Source: an uncultured Erythrobacteraceae bacterium
GTDB taxonomy: Bacteria > Pseudomonadota > Alphaproteobacteria > Sphingomonadales > Sphingomonadaceae
Length of the DNA: 63,032 nucleotides
Direction: 5' to 3'
NCBI GenBank assembly: GCA_946482075.1
Contig: CAMLQG010000006.1
Location: forward strand, 1 to 63,032
Notes under the pieces: generated by a model
What the model was told of the DNA's origin: nothing
The model's input: only the letters and a program-made list of their open reading frames with translations
Databases searched by the model: none
Made by a program: the position numbers and the translations under genes
In this document: piece by piece, positions 35,139-44,171 of the stretch
Layout: each line of letters starts with the position of its first letter
Position numbering within the stretch: the first letter of the stretch is position 1

Positions 35139-36278
35139 TTACAGCATGGTCTCGAGAATCCTGCACACATCCTCTTCGCCATTGACCGGCCGCACATTCG
35201 TCTTCGCCCAGCCTTCATGCATGGTGCCCGCCGCGATCGCATTGAAGGAGGAGCGGCCGAGGCCGACCTCCGTCATCGTGGTGGGCAGGCCGAGGCTGGC
35301 GATGAAGCTGCGCAGCAGATCGGGCGCGTCGCTGCCCTTGGTCCCACCCAGCGCCTTGGCGATGGCGTCGAACTTCTCGGGCGCGGCTTCGTAGTTGTAT
35401 TCCATCACCGCAGGCAGGGCGATGCAGGACGTGAGGCCGTGCGGCACGTCGAACACGCTGCCGATCACATGGCCGATCGCATGGCTGATGCCCATCGGCA
35501 CGCCCGACATGAGCCCGATCGAGGAGAACCACCCGCCATATTGGCTGATGCGTCGCGCATCGAGATCGGCGGGGTCGGCATGGGTTGCCGCCAGTCCCTT
35601 GCGCAGGCGGGCGATGCCTTCCACCGCCATCACTTCGCCCAGCGGATGCATGCGGGGCGAACACAAGGCTTCCACTGCGTGGTCCATCGCGCGCAGGCCG
35701 GAGGACAGCCAGAGCTGCTGCGGCGTGCCGGTGGCGAGCTGCTGGTCGAGGATCAGCGTGGCGGGCAGCAGGCCGGGTTCGGTGAAGGGGTCCTTCAGCA
35801 TCGTCCGGGGATTGCGGCCGCCGGCGAAATAGGTGAACTCCGCGCCGGAAAGCGTGGTCGGCACGCAGATGTTGCGGATCTTCAGGAACGCATCGGACTT
35901 TGTGCCGCGCGCGGCCAACGCTTCATCCATGTCGAACGTGTTCATGGCGAGCGCGAACTGCACCAGCTTGGCCGCATCGATGTTGGAACCGCCGCCGATG
36001 CTGACGATAATGTCCGCGCCTAGGTCCTTGGCCTGCTTCGCCGCGCCGAATACGTCCGGTAGCGGCGAATGCGCGGGCAGCGAATCGTAGACGCCGGCGA
36101 GCTGGTCCCCCAGCGCGCTTTGCAGCGCGCCGAAGAACGCCGGGTCCTTGTGGATCGGCTCCGGCATCAGGAAGAAGCCGCGCTTCGCCCCGCGCCGCTC
36201 GAACTCCTTGGCCAGCGCCTTGGGCGCGGGATCGTCGATGATCCGGTCCTGCCAGGCGGCGAAAAAGGTTGTCGGCAT
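35139..36278 (-). CDS. Iron-containing alcohol dehydrogenase / maleylacetate reductase family
   Basis: 379 aa. NAD-binding GGGSNIDAAK and the metal-binding region MDHAVEALCSP, GISHAIGHVIG and DVPHGL contain the conserved His set. These enzymes reduce maleylacetate or oxidise alcohols, including 4-hydroxybutyrate-like substrates. The start has GGAAGGAAG upstream. It belongs to the operon with the acyl-CoA dehydrogenase and phosphotransferase, where it could convert a hydroxy-acid or its semialdehyde. Confidence 0.88.
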   Translation of the reverse strand: MPTTFFAAWQDRIIDDPAPKALAKEFERRGAKRGFFLMPEPIHKDPAFFGALQSALGDQLAGVYDSLPAHSPLPDVFGAAKQAKDLGADIIVSIGGGSNIDAAKLVQFALAMNTFDMDEALAARGTKSDAFLKIRNICVPTTLSGAEFTYFAGGRNPRTMLKDPFTEPGLLPATLILDQQLATGTPQQLWLSSGLRAMDHAVEALCSPRMHPLGEVMAVEGIARLRKGLAATHADPADLDARRISQYGGWFSSIGLMSGVPMGISHAIGHVIGSVFDVPHGLTSCIALPAVMEYNYEAAPEKFDAIAKALGGTKGSDAPDLLRSFIASLGLPTTMTEVGLGRSSFNAIAAGTMHEGWAKTNVRPVNGEEDVCRILETML

Positions 36279-36307
36279 GGCTTAGCTTCCTTCCCCCGGC
36301 GCGCGCC

Positions 36308-37519
36308 TCACTTGTACTTCTGGTATTCGAGGCGGGCGATGGTGCGGACATGCACTTCGTCCGGACCGTCGGCGATGCGCAGGCCCCGCACGCGCGCCCA
36401 CATCTTGGCGAGGCCGAAATCGGTGGTGAGCCCGCCGGCGCCATGCGCCTGGATCGCATCGTCGATGATCTTGAGAGCGAGGCGCGGGGCGGCGACCTTG
36501 ATCATCGCGATCTCCGCGCGAGCCTTCTTGTTGCCGACCTTGTCCATCCGGTCGGCCGCGTTCAGCGTCAGCCAGCGGCACATGTCGATGTCGATGCGCG
36601 CTTCGCCCACGCGCTGCTCCCACACCGAACGGTCGGCCAGGCGCTTGCCGAAAGTCTCGCGGCTCATCAGGCGGCGGATCATCTTCTCCAGCGCTTCTTC
36701 CACCAGGCCGATGGTGCGCATGCAGTGATGGATGCGGCCCGGCCCGAGGCGGCCCTGCGCGATCTCGAACCCGCGGCCTTCGCCCAGGATCATGTTGGCG
36801 GCCGGCACGCGGACATTCTCCAGGATCACTTCGCAATGGCCGTGTGGATTGTCGTCATAACCCATCACCGGCAGGTTGCGCACGACAGTGACGCCCGGCG
36901 CATTCTTGGGCACCAGGATCTGCGACTGCTGCAGGTGCTTTTCCGCGTCCGGGTTGGACTTGCCCATCACGATCATGACCGTGCAGGCCGGATCGGCCGC
37001 GCCCGAGGTCCACCACTTGCGGCCGTTGATCACGTAATGATCGCCGTCGCGCTCGATCCGGGTCTGGACATTGGTCGCGTCCGAACAGGCATGGTCGGGC
37101 TCGGTCATGGCGAAGGCGGAGCGGATTTCGCCCGCCAGCAGCGGCTTCAGCCATTCTTCCTTCTGCGCTTCGGTGCCGTAGCGGTAGAGCACTTCCATGT
37201 TGCCGGTATCGGGCGCGGAGCAGTTGAAGATCTCCGACGCCCAGATCACGCGGCCCATTTCTTCCGACAAAGGCGCATATTCGAGGTTGGAAAGGCCGGG
37301 CACGCCTTCCGGCAGGTCGCCATGCGGGGGCAGGAACAGGTTCCACAGCCCCTTGGCCTTGGCCTTCTTCTTCAGTTCCTCGGCCACCGCAGGCAAGTGC
37401 CAGGGGTTCGCTTCGAGCTGCGCTTCATAGGCCGGGATGGCGGGCCGCACTTCCTCGTTCATGAAGTTGCGGACCTTCTCGATCCATTCGAGCTGCTTGT
37501 CGTTATAAGTGAAGTCCAA
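36308..37519 (-). CDS. Acyl-CoA dehydrogenase, ACAD10/11-like
   Basis: 403 aa, starting with TTG at 37519 behind AGAGG. Features include [39 protein letters not shown] and a C-terminal [21 protein letters not shown] with [18 protein letters not shown]. The last motif (ADGPDEVH) is typical of the ACAD10/ACAD11 subfamily, which in animals is fused to a phosphotransferase domain; here the phosphotransferase is the neighbouring gene, 33 bases upstream. Known ACAD10/11 and bacterial LvaC-type enzymes convert 4-phospho-acyl-CoA into enoyl-CoA. It may act similarly, or as a normal dehydrogenase. Confidence 0.88.
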   Translation of the reverse strand: MDFTYNDKQLEWIEKVRNFMNEEVRPAIPAYEAQLEANPWHLPAVAEELKKKAKAKGLWNLFLPPHGDLPEGVPGLSNLEYAPLSEEMGRVIWASEIFNCSAPDTGNMEVLYRYGTEAQKEEWLKPLLAGEIRSAFAMTEPDHACSDATNVQTRIERDGDHYVINGRKWWTSGAADPACTVMIVMGKSNPDAEKHLQQSQILVPKNAPGVTVVRNLPVMGYDDNPHGHCEVILENVRVPAANMILGEGRGFEIAQGRLGPGRIHHCMRTIGLVEEALEKMIRRLMSRETFGKRLADRSVWEQRVGEARIDIDMCRWLTLNAADRMDKVGNKKARAEIAMIKVAAPRLALKIIDDAIQAHGAGGLTTDFGLAKMWARVRGLRIADGPDEVHVRTIARLEYQKYK

Positions 37520-37552
37520 GGTGAGCCTCTTTGCGTTGTGGCGGCGGGCGGA

Positions 37553-38623
37553 TCAGCCCTTTGCCGCGATCCATTGCTGGGCGCGCGCGAACAGGGCGCG
37601 GGCGGAATTGTGCAGGCGGTCGCCGGTTTCAACCGGCGCGAGCCCTTCGCTCGCGCGGGCATGCGTGCCTTCGAGAATGATGCCGAGCTTGTAGCAGGCC
37701 AGCACTTCGAACCAGAGGAGGTCGTCCATCGGACGGCCGGTCAGTTCGGCATAGCGGGCGACGAGTTCGTCACGCGTAGGGAAGCCTTCCCACGGCTCGA
37801 CCTTGAGGCTGAGCGGGCCATGGCCGGATTCGTCCGGCCAGGCGGCGGTGAGGCGTGCGAGATCGAGCAGCGGATCGCCCAGCGTGGAGAGCTCCCAGTC
37901 CACCACGGCGGCCAGCGAGCCATCCGCGGCGAAGATCACGTTGCCCAGATGATAGTCGCCATGCATCAGGCCTGCCTGCATGGTCCTGGGCTGGTTGGCG
38001 GTGAGCCAGTCGCCCACGCCCTGCACGTCGCCCAGCCCTTCCGGCCCCGGCCATTCTGCGAATTTGGCATAGGATTCGAGCTGCGAGGCCCAGCGCGGCA
38101 CTTGGCGCTCGAGGAAGCCGTCGAGCTTGCCGAAATCGGACAGGCCGCGCGCGATCGGATCGATCTTGGACAATGCCGCGATCCCATCGATCAGCGAAAG
38201 GCCGAGCTTGCGGCGCGCAGCCGGGTCACGATCGAACGGGGCAGGCAGTTCCAGCGCCGCGTTGAACCCGTCGACGCCGGCCATCACGTAAAAGACCGAG
38301 CCGAGCACGTCCGCATCCTCGCAAAAAGCGATCAGGCGCGGATGGGGCACGTCGCTGCCGGCCAGCGCTTCGAGCACGCGGGCTTCGCGGCGGATCGTCT
38401 TTTCCGCTTCGGGGCGCGGATTGAGCGAGGGCCGGCGCAGCACGTAATCCGCCCCGCCCCGGCTGAAGCGCACCAGCAGGTTCTGTGTGCCGCCGGCCAG
38501 CAGGCGCAGTTTCTCGATCGTCCCGCCGGGCACGCCTTGCGCATCGAGCCAGGCGGCGAGGCGCGCAGGATCGGCCACGCGCGGATCGACCGCGTCCTTC
38601 GTGTCCTGGTCTGATCCTGCCAT
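37553..38623 (-). CDS. APH-family phosphotransferase, ACAD11-kinase-like
   Basis: 356-aa kinase-like fold protein. The start at 38623 has AGGAGA upstream. The nucleotide/active site shows LMHGDYHLGNVIF (Brenner motif, with HGD and N) and VVDWELSTLGDPLLDLA (DxE/DFG-like Asp). LLAGGTQNLLVRF near residue 35 is the glycine loop. It resembles the phosphotransferase part of ACAD10/11 and LvaA, which phosphorylate the 4-hydroxy group of acyl-CoA. The next gene is the matching dehydrogenase, which supports this role. Antibiotic resistance is unlikely. Confidence 0.88.
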   Translation of the reverse strand: MAGSDQDTKDAVDPRVADPARLAAWLDAQGVPGGTIEKLRLLAGGTQNLLVRFSRGGADYVLRRPSLNPRPEAEKTIRREARVLEALAGSDVPHPRLIAFCEDADVLGSVFYVMAGVDGFNAALELPAPFDRDPAARRKLGLSLIDGIAALSKIDPIARGLSDFGKLDGFLERQVPRWASQLESYAKFAEWPGPEGLGDVQGVGDWLTANQPRTMQAGLMHGDYHLGNVIFAADGSLAAVVDWELSTLGDPLLDLARLTAAWPDESGHGPLSLKVEPWEGFPTRDELVARYAELTGRPMDDLLWFEVLACYKLGIILEGTHARASEGLAPVETGDRLHNSARALFARAQQWIAAKG

Positions 38624-38805
38624 GAGCGTCTCCTGTGAGCGGGAATGGGGCCTGCTCGAACCCGTGCCCGGGATGACACGCCAGATTATCCTGGGGCCGC
38701 TCTCCTCTAGTGGCCTTGTCCGGACTCGCAATCGACGGATTGATTGTCAGGCGGCTTCAAAACTGCCTCTGGATGAAATCCGGCTAGGCCGCAAGCGGCA
38801 CCGTA

Positions 38806-39612
38806 TCAGCGCGACTGGCCCTTGAACTGCGCCTTGCGCTTCTCGAGGAAGGCGGCGACGCCTTCGGCAAAGTCGGGTTCGGCCACGCATTCGCCGATCA
38901 TGCGGACTTCTTCCTCCATCTGCGTGGCGATATTCCGGTCGAGGCTGTCATTGATCAGGCGCTTGCTGCGGCCGCCCGCGCGCGGGGCCACGGCGGCGAA
39001 CTGCTTGACCAGCGCGGCCAGCGCACCGGGCAGCGCGTCTGCGGGGTGGATCTCGTCGAAAATGCCGAGTTCCCTGGCGCGCGCAGCCTTCATGGTGGCG
39101 CCGGCGAGCGCAACCTGGCGCGCGGCCTTCACGCCGACCACGCGGGGCAGGAAGTAGCTGGTCGCGAGGTCCAGCGGCAGGCCGATCTTGGGCTGGGCGA
39201 AGATGAGCATCGCGTCTTCCGCGGCGAGCACGAAATCGCAGGCGAGAATGAAGCTGACGCCGGCGCCGGCCGCCGCGCCGCGCACCACCGCGATCACGGG
39301 GATCTCCAGCTCTTCCAGCGAATAGAGGCATTCCGCATTGCCGCGCACGCGGCGGCGCATGTAGTTGGCGATGCCGTCAGGCCCGAGTTCCTTGAGCTTC
39401 TCGCCATAGGAGGCGACGTCGCCCCCGGCGCTGAAATGCTCGCCCTGGCCCTGGATCACGAGATAGCGAACTTCGGGATCGTTGCGGATCTGGATGAGGA
39501 AATCGGCCAGCTTGCCGATCACTTCAGGATTGAGCGCGTTGCGTACTTCGGGGCGGTTGAAGGTCGCGAAAGCGCCCCCATCGCGCCTTTCCAGCAGGAT
39601 CGGTTCGCTCAT
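38806..39612 (-). CDS. Enoyl-CoA hydratase/isomerase family protein (PaaG-like)
   Basis: 268 aa, starting at 39612 behind GAGGAG. FNRPEVRNALNPEVIGKLADF, the oxyanion loop FSAGGDVASY and RGAAAGAGVSFILACDFVLAA are present. At the second catalytic place an Asp (IGLPLDLATSYF) is seen, as in PaaG-type isomerases, rather than Glu. It is the first gene before the phosphotransferase, with 182 bases between, and may hydrate the enoyl-CoA made by the ACAD10/11-like enzyme. Confidence 0.88.
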   Translation of the reverse strand: MSEPILLERRDGGAFATFNRPEVRNALNPEVIGKLADFLIQIRNDPEVRYLVIQGQGEHFSAGGDVASYGEKLKELGPDGIANYMRRRVRGNAECLYSLEELEIPVIAVVRGAAAGAGVSFILACDFVLAAEDAMLIFAQPKIGLPLDLATSYFLPRVVGVKAARQVALAGATMKAARARELGIFDEIHPADALPGALAALVKQFAAVAPRAGGRSKRLINDSLDRNIATQMEEEVRMIGECVAEPDFAEGVAAFLEKRKAQFKGQSR

Positions 39613-39708
39613 CAGGATCTCCTCTTCTCGAATACGCTCCCGCGCTGGCCCATCGCGCCCCGATTGGCAAGAGGCAGCGAGTACGCGATGCGGAGCCCAT
39701 ATCACTTC

Positions 39709-39793
39709 CGTTCGCCCTGAGCTTGTCGAAGGGCTGTTCTTCTCTTTCTGGAGATGAAGAAAAAGCGGTCCTTCGACAGGCTCAGGACGAACC
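39709..39793. repeat. Paired palindromic intergenic repeat, type C
   Basis: GTTCGCCCTGAGCTTGTCGA at the left is mirrored by TCGACAGGCTCAGGACGAAC at the right, with TTCTTC-type bases between. It lies between two minus-strand genes. Confidence 0.8.
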
Positions 39794-39812
39794 GATCAGT
39801 GGGGGAGGCCCC

Positions 39813-42212
39813 TTACTTCTTCGGCAGCGCGTAGGCGATGATGTAGTCGCCGCGCGTGCTGGCCGTGCCGTAGTGGCCCGAGGCTGCGAGCACGACATAT
39901 TGCCGTCCATCCGAACCCATATAGGTCATCGGGTTGGCCTGGCCGCCAGCCGGCAACGGTACCTGCCACACGGTCTTGCCGGTCTTGGTGTCGAAGGCGC
40001 GGAAATGATCGTCCTTCGTCGCTGCCATGAACACCAGCCCCCCGCGCGTCACCAGCGGGCCGCCGAACATCGGCATGCCCATGTCGAGCGGGATGTGCGA
40101 CTTGGTGTTGAACGGTCCGGCCCCGCCGGCGCTGCCCACCGGACGGCGCCACACGACCTTGCCGGTCTTGAGGTCGATCGCGGTCAGCATGCCGTAGGGC
40201 GGCTGCTGGCAGGGCGTGAACAGCGGCGAGACGAAGGGGAACAGGTCGGCGGCGACCGGCGTGTTGTCCTGCGCCACGATGCCGCCGATATCCGGGTTCG
40301 AATCCTTGCCCATCTTCACCACGCCAGCCTTCACAGCATCGGCGCGCGATACCAGCCGGGCGCGGTTGGCGACTTGGTTGGTGTTGGTGATCAGCAGCCC
40401 GCGATCGAGATCGTAGGCGACCTTGCCCCAGTTCTGGCCGCCGCCATAACCCGGATAGACGAGGTTATAGACGTTGAGCCCCGGCGGGGTGAAATCGCCT
40501 TCATAGCGAGTCTTGCGGAAGGTGTAGCGGCACCACAGCTGGTCGAAAGGCGAAAGGCCCCACATCATGTGTTCGGACAGGCGCGGCCCGCCGAGATCGG
40601 GCATGCCGACCGAATAGGGCTGGGTGGGCGAAAGCCGCTCGCCCTTCACGATGCCGCCTTGCGGAACCTTGCGTTCCACCACCTGCTTCAGCGGCTTGCC
40701 GGTCGCCCGGTCGAGCACGAAGAGCTGCGCGCGCTTGGTGCCCACGATCACGGCCTTCACCGCGCCATCGGCCGTCGGGACATCGACCAGATTGGGCTGC
40801 GATGGGACGTCGTAGTCCCACAGATCGTGATGCGTGGTCTGGAAGGACCAGCGCACATCCCCCGTCGCTGCATCCAGCGCCACGACCGAGGCGGCATATT
40901 TGTCGTCGAACGGCCGACGGTTGCCGCCGTAATAGTCGGGCACGCTGTTGCCCGTCGGCGCGAAGACCAGGCCGGTCTCCTCGTCCACGCTCATCGGTGC
41001 CCAGCTGTTGGGCGTGGAGGGCGTGTAGGTCTCGCCTTCAGGCGGTTCGGTCTTGCGATCCGGGCGGCCCATGTCCCAGGCCCAGGCGAGCTGGCCGGTG
41101 ACTGCGTCATAGGCGCGGATCACGCCCGAAGGTTCGCCCCAATACTGCCCGTCGGCCACCCAGCCGCCGACCACGAGCTTGCCGCGCACCAGAGTGGGCG
41201 CGGAGGTGACGTGGTAGTATCCGGGATGATCGTAATCGCCGAGACCCCGACGCAGATTGACGATTCCCTTGTCCCCGAAGCCGTCACACAGGGTGCCGGT
41301 ATCGGCATCGAGCGCAAAGAGCGTGCCGTCCAGCCGCGAGCTGAAGATGCGCTTGGAGCATGCGCCAGTGTCGCCCGGCACTTCGTAATAGGTGACGGCG
41401 CGGCAGTTCTTGTAGACCCAGCCCCCGCGCTTGGTGTGCGACCGATAGCGCCAGATCTGCTTGCCCGATACCGCGTCGAGCGCGATCACATCGTCGAACG
41501 GGGTGCAGATATAGACCCGGTCGCCGATCTTGATGGGCGTCATTTCCAGATTGGCCTGGAGGCCGTCATCGCCATAGCCCACGCGATAGGTCCACGCGAT
41601 CCGGAGCTTGTCGACATTGCTCGGATTGAGCTGGTTGAGCGGGCTGAAATGCGAACCGCCATTGTTGTTGCCGAAGAAGCGCCAGTCGCCGCCCCAGGTC
41701 GAGGCGTCGGCATTCTCGCGCGCCTGGGGCACGGCGATCGTGCCCAGCGCATAAGCGGGATCGGGCGTGGTCATGCCGGTCGCCCTGTTGAGGCCGATGC
41801 CGATGCCGGCGCAGATAGCCAGGCCGACGATCGAGCCGACGAGGAGCTTGCCGGTGGGGCAGGTCACGCCGAGCTTGCGGCGCGTGCCCGGCAGCAGCAG
41901 CCCGGCGCCGATCGCGAGGAACAGCCAAAGCCGCGGGACGAGCGCCCAGAAGTCCGTCCCGGCTTCCCAGAAGGCCCAGGCCACCGTGCCGAAGACCAGC
42001 ATCGCGATCAGCTTGGCAGCCGCCGCCCGGCCGCGCCAGGCGAGGATGCCGGCGACGAGCGAGAGCAGGCCTGCGATCACGTAGTAGGGCGACCCGCCGG
42101 CAAGCAGCAGGGCTGCGCCGCCAAACACCAGCGGCAGGCCGACCAGAACCAGGATGATGGCAAAGAACCGGGGAGGCCGGACCGATCCGGCGGCACTATC
42201 CTCTCGCGTCAT
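39813..42212 (-). CDS. PQQ-dependent membrane quinoprotein dehydrogenase (GDH-like)
   Basis: 799 aa. The N-terminal 150 residues have about five membrane helices, then a periplasmic eight-bladed propeller begins near TWGGDWRFFGNNNGGSHFSPLNQ. PQQ-contact regions such as HHDLWDYDVPSQPNL, and VVWRRPVGSAGGAGPF and TKDDHFRAFDTKTGKTVWQ (tryptophan-docking blades), are clear. It oxidises aldoses or alcohols in the periplasm and gives electrons to ubiquinone. The start at 42212 has GGAAG upstream. No PQQ biosynthesis genes are in the window. Confidence 0.9.
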   Translation of the reverse strand: MTREDSAAGSVRPPRFFAIILVLVGLPLVFGGAALLLAGGSPYYVIAGLLSLVAGILAWRGRAAAAKLIAMLVFGTVAWAFWEAGTDFWALVPRLWLFLAIGAGLLLPGTRRKLGVTCPTGKLLVGSIVGLAICAGIGIGLNRATGMTTPDPAYALGTIAVPQARENADASTWGGDWRFFGNNNGGSHFSPLNQLNPSNVDKLRIAWTYRVGYGDDGLQANLEMTPIKIGDRVYICTPFDDVIALDAVSGKQIWRYRSHTKRGGWVYKNCRAVTYYEVPGDTGACSKRIFSSRLDGTLFALDADTGTLCDGFGDKGIVNLRRGLGDYDHPGYYHVTSAPTLVRGKLVVGGWVADGQYWGEPSGVIRAYDAVTGQLAWAWDMGRPDRKTEPPEGETYTPSTPNSWAPMSVDEETGLVFAPTGNSVPDYYGGNRRPFDDKYAASVVALDAATGDVRWSFQTTHHDLWDYDVPSQPNLVDVPTADGAVKAVIVGTKRAQLFVLDRATGKPLKQVVERKVPQGGIVKGERLSPTQPYSVGMPDLGGPRLSEHMMWGLSPFDQLWCRYTFRKTRYEGDFTPPGLNVYNLVYPGYGGGQNWGKVAYDLDRGLLITNTNQVANRARLVSRADAVKAGVVKMGKDSNPDIGGIVAQDNTPVAADLFPFVSPLFTPCQQPPYGMLTAIDLKTGKVVWRRPVGSAGGAGPFNTKSHIPLDMGMPMFGGPLVTRGGLVFMAATKDDHFRAFDTKTGKTVWQVPLPAGGQANPMTYMGSDGRQYVVLAASGHYGTASTRGDYIIAYALPKK

Positions 42213-42345
42213 TATCTTCCGTCTCGTTTCGTCGTCCGTGCGAGCTGACAGGCAGCCTGGATGATCCCTCAATGATGCGCCAATCTTAATCGGCGTTTCC
42301 CGGCCGGTCCATTGCATCCGATGCAATGCGGCTTGATTGGACCGG

Positions 42346-43221
42346 TTATTGTGGCGTGGCCTCGGCCAGGAAGCCTTCGAGCACGGCAAGAAATGTGTCC
42401 GGCTGGTTGTGGTGCACATTGTGGCCGGCTTGCGCCACCGATTCCACGCGCGCATCGCGGAAATGCGCCAAGCGGCCGTCCTCGGCGGGATTTCTCGCCC
42501 AGCTTTCCGCGCCATAGACCAGCAGGACGGGGCAGGCGATCCGTTCCCAGAAATGTGCTGGCGCGGGCGCGAGTTCGGTCGCGAGGCTGCCCAGCCGCAC
42601 GCGCTCGTCATATTTCCACGCCACTCCGCCATCGACCGCGACCGTGCCTTTCGCGGCGAGATCATGCGCGAGCCGGGCCGGCAGCCGTGGATCGTGTTCG
42701 GCCAGCCGCGCGGCGGCGGCGGCGATATCGGGATAGGTCCGCTTGCGCCGCGGGGCGACCAGCGCGCGATCCGACCAGTCGCGGATCGCGGCGATCCGTT
42801 CGCCGGTATTGTCGGGCGAGGTCTGCGCGGCGGGGCGCAGACCTTCGATCACGCAGAGCCGCTCGACCGCTTCGGGATAGAGCGCAGCGAAAGCGCAGGC
42901 CGCCGCGCCGCCTAGCGAGTGTCCGACCAGGGCCGTCCGCGTGATCCCTGCTGCAGCAAGAAGTGCAGCAAAATCGCTGGCGAAATCGAATATCGAATAG
43001 TCCCCGCCCGGCGACCAGTCGCTATCCCCATGGCCGCGCATGTCGGCTGCGATCACGCGCCATCTGTGCGCAAGGGCGGGGGCGAGGTGATCCCAGGCAT
43101 GGGCATGTTCGAGCCCGCCATGGATCAGGATCAGGCAGGGCGCATCGGGCGGCGCATCCCATTCCAGATAGCTCAGCGACAAGGTGCGCGAGGCGTAGGT
43201 CTTGCGCGTCGCTTCGGCCAT
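42346..43221 (-). CDS. Alpha/beta hydrolase
   Basis: 291 aa. The oxyanion motif LILIHGGLEHAHAWDHL, nucleophile elbow ALVGHSLGGAAA (Ser), acid-region LLVYGAESWARNP and the catalytic His in VAQAGHNVHHNQP are complete. It could be an esterase, a lactonase or a C-C bond hydrolase (such as MhpC-type) in ring cleavage. It follows the SDR gene at 43230 by eight bases, so the two form an operon. Confidence 0.9.
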   Translation of the reverse strand: MAEATRKTYASRTLSLSYLEWDAPPDAPCLILIHGGLEHAHAWDHLAPALAHRWRVIAADMRGHGDSDWSPGGDYSIFDFASDFAALLAAAGITRTALVGHSLGGAAACAFAALYPEAVERLCVIEGLRPAAQTSPDNTGERIAAIRDWSDRALVAPRRKRTYPDIAAAAARLAEHDPRLPARLAHDLAAKGTVAVDGGVAWKYDERVRLGSLATELAPAPAHFWERIACPVLLVYGAESWARNPAEDGRLAHFRDARVESVAQAGHNVHHNQPDTFLAVLEGFLAEATPQ

Positions 43222-43229
43222 GATCCGTC

Positions 43230-43991
43230 CTAGAGCTCCATTCCGCCGGTCACGAACAGCGTCGTGCCCGTGACATAGGATGCGCGCGGGGAAGCGAGAT
43301 AGGAAACCGCGTCGGCGATCTCGTCCACCGTGCCCATGCGGCGCATCGGGATGCCCTTCACGATTTGCTGCGCAACATCGGGTCCCACATTTTCCAGGAT
43401 CGCGGTGCCGAGCCCGCCATCGATGAAGCCGGGCGCGACGCAATTGGCGCGCACGCCGCGGCGGCCTTCCTCCAGTGCGACATGGCGGATCATCGTGGTG
43501 ATCGCGGATTTGGGCATCAGCGAAAGCAGATCGCGCGCGATGGCGCGCTGAACGCCGGCGGCGGTTATTGCAATGACGGACCCCTGCACTTCGCGCAGAT
43601 GCGGAAGGGCCGCATGAACCGCGTTGAAGCAGCCCTTGAGATCGGCATCGACCACTCGGCTGAATTCTTCGGGCGAGATGTTGCTCACGAAATCGAGCTG
43701 GAAGGTCGGGCCGGCGGCATAGACCAGCGTGTCCACCCGCCCATGGCGCGCGGCGCTGTCGTCGATGAAGGCTTTCACCGCGTCCGGGTCGCTGATCGTC
43801 ACTTGCCGGGCTTCGGGCGCGGCGCCGCCGGCCTGCGTGATCCGGGCGATCAGCGCTTCGGCCTTGGCCGGGCTGCTGTGATAGCTGAAGCAGGTCTGCG
43901 CGCCTTCGCGGGCCAGCCGTTCGACCACGGCGGCGCCCAATGCGCCTGTCCCGCCGATCACGATCGCCACCTGTCCTTCGTGCTGCGCCAT
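43230..43991 (-). CDS. Short-chain dehydrogenase/reductase, atypical Tyr position
   Basis: 253 aa, starting at 43991 (MAQHEGQ) behind GAGGGAGAAG. The cofactor motif GGTGALG is present and YAAGPT replaces NNAG. The usual YxxxK reads SLMPK, so Lys is kept but Tyr is a Ser. It may still act in a modified way or serve as a reductase with another base. It is divergent from the KstD-like gene, with a 180-base shared promoter region. Confidence 0.85.
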   Translation of the reverse strand: MAQHEGQVAIVIGGTGALGAAVVERLAREGAQTCFSYHSSPAKAEALIARITQAGGAAPEARQVTISDPDAVKAFIDDSAARHGRVDTLVYAAGPTFQLDFVSNISPEEFSRVVDADLKGCFNAVHAALPHLREVQGSVIAITAAGVQRAIARDLLSLMPKSAITTMIRHVALEEGRRGVRANCVAPGFIDGGLGTAILENVGPDVAQQIVKGIPMRRMGTVDEIADAVSYLASPRASYVTGTTLFVTGGMEL

Positions 43992-44171
43992 CGCCCGTTC
44001 TTCTCCCTCGCAATGGCTGCGGGCCATGCCGATGTGCGGCCGGTTTGGCAATGCTGCGCGCCGTGCTGCAAATCGGAGCAAGGCTCAATTCCAGTTGAAG
44101 CAATGCCGGCCTTGTGCGATCCGTTTTTCCCAATACAGCGCGTAAAGCGCAAAAAAGCTGGGGTAAGCAGG

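Noticed and set aside
36269..38614. Plus-strand 781-codon frame opposite the acyl-CoA dehydrogenase and phosphotransferase
   Set aside because: It spans two minus-strand genes with full motifs and has no domain of its own.
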